Source: Diphasiastrum complanatum
Lineage: Eukaryota; Streptophyta; Lycopodiopsida; Lycopodiales; Lycopodiaceae
DNA length: 64,000 nt
Assembly: GCA_029204225.1 (NCBI GenBank)
Contig: CM055108.1
Span: 2,234,668 to 2,298,667 of the forward strand
Reading direction: 5' to 3'
In this document: positions 48,096 through 59,300 of the stretch, piece after piece
Layout: the number at the start of each line of letters is the position of its first letter
Numbering within the stretch: position 1 is the stretch's first letter
Notes under the pieces: model-generated
Told to the model about the DNA's origin: nothing
Seen by the model: only the letters and a program-made list of their open reading frames with translations
Databases searched by the model: none
Position numbers and translations under genes: made by a program

Positions 48096-49905
48096 TAGAT
48101 GTAGTCCAACATGATATGCCTGAATATTTTAAACGCTATACACTGGATGATGTGGTTATCATGTTACCCAAAGCACATCGTGAACCCGAAGAACAGGTGC
48201 CAGAATCGAAAGATGTTTACGATGGCCCAACTAGGACACAACCTATGAATCTTGGTGAACCAGGAGAACCAAAAAAGATTGTACAAGTTGGATCACAACT
48301 TAATCTTGAACAGTTTCAAGCACTCCAAACGTTACTTATTAAGTATCAAGATTGTTTTGCATGGACTTATCAAGATTTGAAGGGTATTCCGACGTCAGTT
48401 ATTGAACATACCATACCTTTAGTACCTGATGCAGTTCCAAAGGTTACAAAGTTCTATCACTATAATCCTAATGTTGTGGATCTGATAAAGAAAGAGCTTC
48501 AGAGACTGCTTGACGCCGATTTCATTTATGAGATCGAGCATATCGAATGGGTTTCACCAATAGTCATTGTTCCTAAGAAGAATGGGAAATTGAGAATCTG
48601 TGTGAATCCCAAGGCTTTGAACAAAGTGACGCGGAAGGATCACTTTCTGTTACCTTTACCTGAAAGCATTTTGGATCGTCTTGCTGGAGCGGAAGCTTAT
48701 AGTTTTCTGGATGGATTTAGTGTTTACAACCAGGTCAAGATTGCACCTACAGATCGCCACAAAACAACTTTTGCAACAGAATGGGACACCTATGCTTACA
48801 AAGTAATGCCATTTGGACTCTGTAATGCACCAAGTTCGTTCCAAAGAGTAATGCAATTTGCTTTTAAAGATTATCTACAGAAATTCCTTGAAATATACTT
48901 GGATGACCTGGGAGTCCATAGTCCAGATAAAGACCACTGAATCGATTGGAGAAAGTATTTGAAAGATGTCGCAAGTATCTTTCTCTAAATCCAGAAAAAT
49001 GCCAGATATGGGTTTCCCACAGTTGTGCTTGGGCATGTGATATCGAGACATGGCATTGCCACAGATTATTCTAAAATCAAGGTTATTGTGGAATTGCCAC
49101 CGCCAACAACAATTCGTGGAGTTTATGTGTTTATGGGTCATGCGAACTACTATCGAATTTTTATTATCTTCTTTGTGGATTTAGCAAGACCTATATACAA
49201 ACTGACTATTGTTCCTATTTGGACAGTAGAGGCGTTAGAAGCCTTTGAAAAATTAAAAAAAACATTAATTTTAGCACCAATACTGCGTTCTCCACATTGG
49301 ACGGTTGAGTTTCATGTTCACACTGATGCTTCAAAATATGCAATTAGATCAGTTTTACGCAGCCAGGTGACTATAAGAAGGACTATCCAATACGATTTGC
49401 AAGCAGACAGCTTACAAATCCGGAGAAGAACTATTCAACAACAGAACGTAAAGCGTTAGCCATGATTTTTTCTGTTCAAAAATTTCGTCATTACCTCATG
49501 GAAATGCACTTTGCATTTTATACGGATCACCAACCGTTACTTTACTTGGTAAACAAGACGTGCTGTACTGGGCGTATTGTAAGATGGTTACTGTTATTGA
49601 TTGAATTTGACTTTCAAATTGTGGTTCAAAAGAGGAAGCAACATTATCTAGCCGACCACGTTTCACGAATTGAATCCGCACTAGTTAATACTGAAGTGGA
49701 TGATGAATTATCAGATGCTGCATTATTCTATGTACAAGCAGTACCTGAGTGGGCAGCGGATATTGTTGAGTACCTGATGCCAGAACAACCGAACATCAGG
49801 GGAACTCTTGAATCCAAAAGGGCCTTTTGTAAAGATGCTTTCTTTGACTTTTCAAAGGTTGTATGTCCACATGGCCCAATGGTGTGTTTCCATATGTGCT
49901 AGACC
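48096..49905 (+). pseudogene. Ty3/gypsy reverse transcriptase and RNase H
   Basis: 48116-48940 is one open frame: MPEYFKRYTLDDVVIMLPKA, LEQFQALQTLLIKYQDCFAW, then RT (WVSPIVIVPKKNGKLRICVN, FLDGFSVYNQVKIAP, YKVMPFGLCNAPSSFQRVM, catalytic IYLDDLG near 48893). A stop and frame changes follow, with VLGHVISRHGI and the RNase H segments FHVHTDASKYAI (49310), RKALAMIFSVQKFRHYLMEM and FYTDHQPLLYLVNK (49450-49560), VQKRKQHYLADHVSRIES. Integrase is missing; the sequence stops about 49905, just before the foldback element. It repeats the N-terminal region found at 46880-47140, so it is a second copy rather than the continuation of the first. Confidence 0.9.
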
Positions 49906-49934
49906 GTAACGGTGGCGGCCCAACTTCAATTTCG

Positions 49935-51068
49935 GGCAGCCACTTCTGAGATAAACCAATCACACTGAAATTCAAAATAAAGTGGGTGGGAAACCCGAGG
50001 CCATGTCCTCACGCATATGTCGTCGCGTCGCGTCGTGCCTCACCATCGGAAGGCAGGTGGAGTGAGCACATGTGGAGGAGAAAAATAGATTGCCTTTAGT
50101 AAAAGAAATGTAGCATCTCTTTACACCACTATGTAGATCATGAAAAATTGCACACTTTTTTTTTTTGGATCACTTCAATCCGACGCACGGTTAAAAAGTT
50201 ATGGTAGTTTGAAGATTCATACCCTACTTGATATCGGAGCCGAGCGACCAATGACCTGTTCACACTGAACATAATGCTCTGCTCGCGTGGCTGAGATACT
50301 GTAGCATCTGTTTACACCATTGAGTAAAGCATGAAAAACTGCACACTTTTTCATTTTGGATCACTTCAATCCGACACACGATTAAAAAACTATGGCCATC
50401 TGAAGATTCATACCCTCCTTGATGTAGGAGCCGAGCGACCCATGGCCTCTTCTAACTGAACGTAATGCTCTGGTCGCACAGCTCCGATATCGCAGCCACG
50501 CGACCAGAGCATTATGTTCAGTAAAGGCCATGGGTCGCTTCGCTCCAATGAGAACAGGTCATGGTTGCTCGGCTCCGATATCAAGTAGGGTATGAATCTT
50601 CAGACTACCGTACCTTTTTAATCGTGCGTCGGATTGAAGTGATCCAAAAAGCAAAAGTGTGCAGTTTTTCATGATCTACGCAATGGTGTAAACAGATGCT
50701 ACAGTATCTCAGCCACGCGAGCAAAGCATTATGTTCAGTGTGAACAGGTCATTGGTCGCTCGGCTCCGATATCAGGTAGGGTATGAATCTTCAAACTACC
50801 ATAAATTTTTAACTGTGCGTCGGATTGAAGTGATCCACAAAGAAAAAGTGTGCAATTTTTCATGATCTACATAATGGCGTAAAGAGATGCTACACTTCTT
50901 TTACTAAAAGCAATCTATTTTCCTCCTCCACATGTGCTCACTCCACCTGCCTTCCGATGGTGAGGCACGACACGACACGATGACATATGCGTGAGGACAC
51001 GGCCTCGAGTTTCCCACCCACTTCATTTTGAATTTCAGTGTGATTGGTTTATCTCAGAAGTGGCTGCC
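49935..51068. mobile_element. Foldback element, 1134 bp, nearly complete palindrome
   Basis: The left arm 49935-50477 and right arm 50500-51068 are reverse complements with scattered mismatches and small indels, separated by a 22-nt loop (50478-50499). Termini: GGCAGCCACTTCTGAGATAA at the left and its complement ending GGCTGCC at 51068. Each arm contains two copies of a unit of about 190 bp that includes GGATCACTTCAATCCGAC and GAAGATTCATACCCT. There is no coding frame. A target duplication could not be read with confidence. This matches a non-autonomous foldback/long-TIR DNA transposon (Mutator-like or FB-like); which superfamily is unknown. Confidence 0.92.
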
Positions 51069-53312
51069 GAGTCTGTGGCATAGATGTGACATAGATCTGT
51101 GCTAGATTTTTAACATTTTCACATGGTCAAATTTCCAAGAGATCAATGATTGTTCTAGTTTAGAAATGTTGCTATAAGAATGCTCTAGCAAAAGAGCCCA
51201 CGGCCATGGATGTGCGGAAGTTCTCTCAACTTGAAGACTAAAGCTACATGTAGATCTCAATTGGAAAGAGTGACTTTCTCCTTCATTCTGGACCAATTGT
51301 AAAAAATTAATTAGTTGATGTTTTATTATTTCAATGGCAGGCATAGCCTCTACTAGATTAGCTCTTGCACTATTGTGATATTCAAGAGTTCAACTAACAA
51401 CTTTGTGGTGTTTGAAATGGAAAGGTTGATAGTTGATGTGAGTTGATGATGATGGTTGTAGCATTCACTTAGTCGTAGCCCTATTAAAAAAAAAATTATT
51501 GATTGAGACATCCATTGGAAATTATGCATTGGGGTGTCCTGATCTTGAGAACTAATGCCACATAAATACCTTGATGGAGAGGAGCAAAAATATTGCTTAC
51601 AATGGAGTTGTTTGCTACTTGTAGCGCATTAAATTCATGATTCTTTTTTGGCTGAAGCAAAGAAAAATCTTGGATCTTATTTTTCACCTTAAAGTTGATT
51701 GCCCATCATGTTTTGGATGTTCAAATGATTTTCATAGTTTTTGTGTTTTCCTCTACGAGTTGTAAGTATGATTGGTGCATTCCTTAAAGTGCTTAAAAGA
51801 GCAAAAATGGATTTTGACTCTTTTCTTCTAGAGTTGCTAGATGACTTCATTTCACTATAAAATAAAAACTTGTGTCTATCATCAGCAATTAGAATTATAT
51901 GACCAATAAATTGCCATCTAGGTATGCTTACTATTTACACCTAAAGTAATTGCAATGTTGTGTATTTCCTTCAACAGTTAAAAGCATTGTCAAAGAAATT
52001 TCTTTATTAAATTCAAGAGAACAAAAAAACCTTATGTTATGTCGACTCATCTTTTTTGGTTCAATTATAAAATATTAGTTGTTTTGCACTACTTGGTCAC
52101 ATGTATTGAAGGCTCGTGCTATCATAGTTTATATCATAATTCAACCTAAAAAAAAAAGGTTATACGAGCACCAAAATCGAATTTTTGAAATATTATTTCT
52201 TATAGATAAGCTTGTTATTAATTTTGTTCTCTCAATCATTCCCCCTTTACCCTAAACCCTAAACCTAATGATACTATGACACCTAATTACCTCCTTATTT
52301 TGCAGTCATTATGTCATTGCCTCTACATTAAAAAGGAATTATACATTGCATATACTGACAATCACAGACGCGTTCAAAAACTTCCAAATTCAGTTTGCTC
52401 ATGTTTCCAAACAGACCAAACAGACTAAAACTTGGTTGTCTCCTGTCAGTGTATCAAAATGTTCTCATAAGACTAGGAAAAGAAGATCTAATCATGAGCA
52501 TTCTACATGATTTAAGAGCAGAATTTTTGGACATTCAATATGGTGTGTTTCACTGTTTAGAGCACCTAGATAGACGGTTAAGTGCAATTTTCACTCTTAA
52601 AAAATCCCTGAATTTTTCTGGTCTTTATCCTGATTTTTCTGTAAATACATTCATACATTGCAATTTTAACTAGAATGGTTAAGATGTATGCATCAGAAAT
52701 CTAGCATACCATAATTCAAAGGATATGTAATTCTAACCAGTTATTACCATCAAACTAGTTCCAAATGAAAAGTGGTATAAGACCCATTTGAGCAGTGCTC
52801 AGGAAACCTTTGAGTTGTTATTATCAAAAAAGCTACATTTTTAAGCTTCTTGGTTTTTTGAGGACCATTACTAGACTATGTAAAAAACCATCAAAAAATT
52901 TATGATTTTGAGAAATAATGCTGATTTCATTTCTAAACTTTGCCAGTTTTCCCAACCACTGAATTTGAGTGAGTCGTTCCACTAAAACCAGCCAAATATG
53001 GCTCTAGTGTTTGATCGTTCATGATTATCCACCACAGTTCCGCATACTCCAAAAACATTGTGCTTAACAACAAAAATATCCTACAGTTCAGTACCTCTTC
53101 TTGATCACACTAAGCTTCAGCCACTGGATGCAGATACTTTTGTCGTTTTGTCAATGCTGAAACTTTCTATTTGACTAATTACAATTCTTTCATGGCATAC
53201 ATTTGAATGTTCTTTAATCATAACCGCTGCTGCTTCTATGTCATGTACATTGTATAAGATTACTAAAAGGATAAAAGAGTAACTTTAGATACTAGCAGAT
53301 TCATTTGGCACT
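51069..53312. other. AT-rich intergenic DNA downstream of the p28 gene
   Basis: No supported gene. The open frames at 51102-51344, 51496-51687 (both minus) and 52395-52673 (plus) carry no recognised motif. The part next to 53312 will include the p28 3' UTR. Confidence 0.45.
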
Positions 53313-56300
53313 CTACTTCTTGGAAGGAGCTAGAAAAGCTTCTAGTTGTGCCTTGAGTTGTTTATTGGAGCGGGTATAATAGGCGACTTCCTCTGCATGC
53401 TTTTTCTCTTCATAAACTCGTCTTTCATTATTTTGCTTTTCGATTGTCTCACACTTATTCTGAATTCATCTCAAAATCAAATAACCATCAAACTATGCTA
53501 AATATTGCTAAAAAGTTGTCTGAATAAAAAATTATTTTCACTATTTTGAATTTCAATAATTCATACTAGAAAACGTGGGTGCAGAAAGTTAAAAAGCTGA
53601 GAGGAGATGTTGGAAGCACATGCTACGATGCACTCTGAAAGCTGGAAGCAGAGAGTTGATTGAAACGGAAACATGTTGCTCTTCTCAGCTCAGAACATGT
53701 GCTTTTATGACAAAATGGAACTGTAAAAGAGAACTAAGTTATAAAAGCACAATGCAAAGCAAAAGACGCTAGTTATCCATTTCATTCGACTACGATGCCT
53801 GAATAGATGACAAGTATAATGGACAAACTGGAAAATAGATTTCTAAGCTTTCCTCTATCTATTAAGCAGGTATTGATACCATACTGATCATATCTACCTA
53901 GATGAGTATGTCCGATCTGCTCATTTACCTGAGACTGGTTATGATGCAAAAGTAAAAACATACAGATATATATATTCCTACTAGGCATATTACATCTTGT
54001 CATCAGCAAAATTGAAGCACATACTTTCCATTCTGCAACTTGGCGGTCCAACTCTTTCAGCTCCCCTTCTAGCTGTGAAACAAAAAATGTTCAAGGTCAG
54101 AAGACTGTTAAAGTTTCACCAAAATATGGAAAAAAACTACATGTAACCAAAAATATGTCATAGTCTGGCTTCTTTACCACGTGAATATCCAATCTGATTA
54201 AGACTTAAATATCTCCAGAAATCTACAGGTGACTTAGCTAGCTAGCCCTCTATCTACTCTCTATATAAACTGGCCACACAAGGAAGAAACTATATCCTCA
54301 CTTTCCTTCTAGTATATAATTTACTAAGGAAACTCAATATTTTTGAGCTAGACATTCTTCGAGCATATGTTGGGTCCTTTTTCTGTTCAGTTATCTTACT
54401 GGAAGTAGAACTAATGAAACGCTTTCAAGAGGGAACAACTACTTTACTTGATAAGCATCCCGAAGGAATAAACAACTCTTGGATGAAGGAAGATCTACTA
54501 TCAAATAGCATTAAACTAAAGCCAACTCATGGCAATTTTGGTTATAAGGTGAAAACAGCATGAATGTTCATACAAACTTAGCTACTTCGATGCCATGGTT
54601 TGAGGAACTTCTAGCATAGATGTTATTTTCCCACAGAGAAAATGAACTGAACCACCTGTTGAATACGGGTTTCCATGTTTTCCTTTCCGCACTCTGCCTG
54701 TAGAGCTTTCCTTAAACCGAAAGCAACGCTACTCTCATACAATGTTTGATATGCAGCGATAGTCTGAAAAGTTGGCATGTTCACAAACAGAAGGCTTGTA
54801 TGGCACATCATGTGCTTAATACTACAAAAATTTTACCTTTATCACAAAATTGAGTCTCAAATTCCAAAATAAGAATGCTTTGCTATAGCGGTAAGCATGT
54901 GGTGTTTCATGCCATAAGATTTTTTCACATTAATAGCTGTAATTGAAGCAAAAAAAGTTCCTGCAGAGTTTTTATTTACTTATAGATTGGTATTCTCCTA
55001 TGCTAAATTTTTCTTATGCCCCTGACATCTAATTGCTTGTATCAGTTGACTATAAGCGTGCAAGTTACCATTCGGAGCTCATCTCGGACCCGAAGTAAAA
55101 GCAGCCCACGTTCAGCACAGTTCACAGTAACTTGTCGAATTAGCTCATCAAAGCACTGCATACCACAAATATAACTTTGATTCTCACTTCCTATTTGCAA
55201 CAAACCAATAAGGATACCGCTGTCAAAAGATTGTTTTGCATAAACTTATACAAAAGCAAGTACATTAAGAGAGGCAGCATAATACAAAAGAACTTTTTGA
55301 AGAACCATGAAACTCCTTGTAAAATTAAATCAAGCAGTAGGTCAAATGAAACAGTAAGAGATTCAGAACTGAAACTTAGTTAGCAATAAAAAATTCTTCC
55401 AAGGACATAATTGCTATGAGACTGGGAGCAAACTGAGCTTGAGCATAGAGCTCCTCGCGGATAGGACAAATTCCAGTCTCACGCGCTTGGCGTCGTTGTA
55501 GCTCCTGGTCCAACTTTTCCTGCCAAAATATGTGAGTCATCCTTTCATAAAGGACCAAATTGCACGTGTTCAGAGAAATGGATGAAAATCATGTATCGTG
55601 CAAAATAATTCTCTGCATAATTTACTTCAAATTATTTATAAGGATATTTGTATATAACAAATGCTCATAAATAGCTGGTCAATGCTCCCAACCACAAAAA
55701 GAAAGTTCTGTTACTGACTTGTAGATTGACAACATCCAGCCGAGTTGCAGGGGTACTTGAAACATGTTGAACCCACTGCTGGCCATCTTCTACCCATTGC
55801 CTGTATGCCAAAAAATAAAATATTAGACATAGCAAACAGTTTGGAAGGTACAACACCTTATATCTTAGCATGTTCGATGATTATCTTATATGCAAGAGCC
55901 CATATACTAAGAACTAAGGCTAGATAGTAGATAGATGAGGGAAGGGTAAGAATTTAAGAAAGTATGAGTGTGCCAGTTAAGTTTTAGACACACATTCCAT
56001 ACATTGGGACTCGCAGCTTATTTTGATGTCATCTTCTTGATTAATGTGCTAATTACTTAAGCAGAAGAAACTCTCTATTTGACTTTAAAATGAGGCACAT
56101 TTGTGTACTTTTCACACGTGTGAGGACAGCCAAAAGCATGTGATTGATCTTCTAAAAAGTGTGTGATTGCACATGAACCTATCTCATGATTGTAGCAACC
56201 AATCTATCTAGACAATCTTCAAGGCAAGAGCACGCAAGCATGCATCTATCCACCAAAGAGTTATCAAAAGCTATCATTCACATATTGAGAAGTCACTTGT

Positions 56301-59300
56301 ACAAAAACAGGTTGCTCTCGGGTAGAGAGAAAATGGAGCACACCTCGAGTAGAGAGAGAACATAGAGAAAAGACAATATTGGAATCCAAAACTCTCATCA
56401 ACTCAATTACCATCATTCTCAATAGTACAAAGGAGATCTCACTACCATATAGCCCTAGGTCGTGTTCTTGCATGTGGTAATGCTCACAAATAATTGGACC
56501 CCATTGATAGCCTTTCTACATCATGATTGGACCCCTGGATTTGCACCTCTAATCATGATTGGACCTCATGATTTTCACCTCTCATTTTGATTGGGCCTCA
56601 TGATGTGTGCCTCTAAACATGATTGGTCCACATGTAATGCACCTCTAAACATAATTGGCCTTGTGATCTACACCTCTAAATGTGATTGATCCAAATGGAT
56701 GCATTTCAATCCTATTATCATGTGACAAATGTCACTATCTTACTAGAACTCAAGTTTAAGGCCTATTGACTATTCAAACTCAACATAAAATGAACCAAAA
56801 TGATTATGCTTACCCTCCACACGTGGGAACATGATCCACACATGTGAGATCCATGCCTCAAAATGATCATGGAAATCAAGATCGAAAAATAGGCAAAAGT
56901 ATTGATTATTAAGATTTTGCATTCTAGCTTGACTAGTCCACAAACTATGAACATTTTGCATGATAGATCTAATCTTGTAATCAAAAGCTATCTTGATCTT
57001 ATTGAGGCTTCTACGAGTGTCCTTTGTGGATGATTCACTTGTTCTCATGAGAGGTGTACAAATTGCCTTACAAAATGAAAAAAACATGATTTTTCACACT
57101 ATGAATGACTATTCTCATTCTTGCTCTTACAAGATCCTACAACATACATTTGATGACGCAACCACTTGCTCGTGGTTGCTCTCTAAATGATTTAGATCCA
57201 TTAATGACGTGAAGAAAGTCCTTACAAGAGACATCATACAAAAATAGCATTGACTCACTTGAACTTTGAGATGTAGATGGTACATCAAATGATAGAAGAG
57301 AAGCAAAAGTGGATGTGTTGGAGTAAATACCACCTGAAAAATGCTTCTCTTTCCCATGAAATGTGAGCCACAAAGACTCGGCCTTGCCTCTTATCTCCTT
57401 GGAACTATGAGTTGGGAAGACTCCTCCTCAAGCCTTGGTCTCTCTCCATCATGCACTTAAATGGTTGGTACATATGAGCATCCTACCATCATCCTCTTGA
57501 TTGAGATGAGATTCTCCTTACTCCTTACATGCAAAGGAATATTGACAAAGCATATGGATCTAAAGATCCCCAAACTATCAACTATTGCAATCTTCCTATC
57601 AAGCACCATTGATAAGAGATACATCCAATTGAAGTCTTCAATGAAAGAGACACATAAAAAAGCATCATCTTTGCTTCTACTTGATGAAACAATCATCCCT
57701 CTTAATCAAGCAAGTATCCTTCCCAAAGTCAACTTGAAAGCCATCATCAAGCATTTGACCAACATTAATGAGATTCATGGTGAGATTAGGGACAAAAAGT
57801 ACATGATTAAGAGTACATGAAAAGATTTCCACATCTAGTCCCTCTTGCTATCACTTCACCATCCATCTTAATCAAGCAAGCATCCTTCCCAAAGTCAACT
57901 TGAAAGCCATCATCAAGCATTTGACCAACACTAATGAGATTCATGGTGAGATTAGGCACAAAAAGTACATGATTAAGTGTCATAATGAATCCAACACCAA
58001 TTCGTACACTACCAATTCCTTCTATCTTGCATCTACTGTCATTACAAATGGACATGAACTTTATAGATCCATTGTAATGTGTAAGATAAGTGAAATTTTT
58101 TCTTGAACTAGTCATATGAGAATTAGCTCCACTATCTATCCACCATGCATTTTCATCTTCAAAACTAGAAGAAGAGTACGTTGACATCGTGAGAGATTTT
58201 TTCTCATAACTTCCTTCTACCTCACCTTCACTCTCTTTAGTAAGATTAGCTTGCTTGAGGAACTTTTTTTTCTTGAAACAATTAGAAGCAAAATGCCCCT
58301 TCTTACCACAAAAAAAGCACTTTTTATTGGATTTGCAACTTGCCCCTTCCTCTTGGCTTGTCCTTTGAGAAGAATGTTTTCTCCTCTCCACCATTCTTCA
58401 AAGAAAGTTGATTGATCCTCAATAGCTTGTTCTCTTGCCTACACTCCTCAGAAATGAGAACTCTTTCTAGTGCCTCCAAGCTTGGAAGCTCCTCCTTGAT
58501 TGCATAAGATTGAACAATGTTGTCAAATTCATCTCTTAATCCATTAAGGATCACTTGCACTTACTCTCTTTGGTTGAAATGGTCTCTATGCAAGCAAGCT
58601 CTCTATGAAGATCTTTCACTCTCATAACAAAATTTGAGGCACTCTCATCACTCTTTTGGAAGCCTTGGTGTGAGCAACCTAGATGTGTTCTTTGCCTCAT
58701 AAGTGGATTTTAGTATGTCCCAAGCTTCCTTGGCTGAGGTGCAAGAGCCAATCTCCCTCAACACTTCCATCCTTGCCCTCTTCTGGTACTTTTGGACCTC
58801 TTGGAGCACTTGTGGCTCCTCCTCAAGTCCTAGCACAATATCCATCACATCTTGGAGTACCAAAATTGACTCTATCCTCACATTCCAAATGGCATAATTG
58901 GAGGTGGTCATCTCTCACCTTGCTTCAAATTGAATTGTAATAAATCCAACACAACCAAAATTGTTTCTTCTCTCTCAAAAAGGATCAATAATGGTGTCCA
59001 CAAATCCAATTTGAGATCTTGCAATCTCTTTGTGAAACCAATCTCACAAGAAATCCCAATCTCCTTCAATCTAGATCTTGCCTCTATCCAAAGATGAAAC
59101 ACCCCAATAATTCAGATCTAACTCCCCTCCACGAGCTTCAAAAAGCTTCAAAGCACTTGAAGACACTCAAGGACTCCACAAACTACCCAGACACACTTGA
59201 TTTGAGTGAAAATAGGCTATTATAACAAAATCACACCTAGATTGACCCTAAACAAGATTGAGAATGTAGAATCATGGAATTTTGATGATCTAACCTAGTT

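Noticed and set aside
48116-49902. Endogenous pararetrovirus instead of gypsy
   Set aside because: No movement-protein or capsid motifs are seen, and the neighbouring gag, protease and related gypsy relics fit Ty3 elements better.
52395-52673. Plus-strand 92-codon open frame
   Set aside because: No motif, low complexity, and located in the likely 3' flank of p28 on the other strand.
56515-56705. Spaced repeats resembling a CRISPR array
   Set aside because: Units are degenerate, contiguous and inside a plant LTR; the window is eukaryotic.
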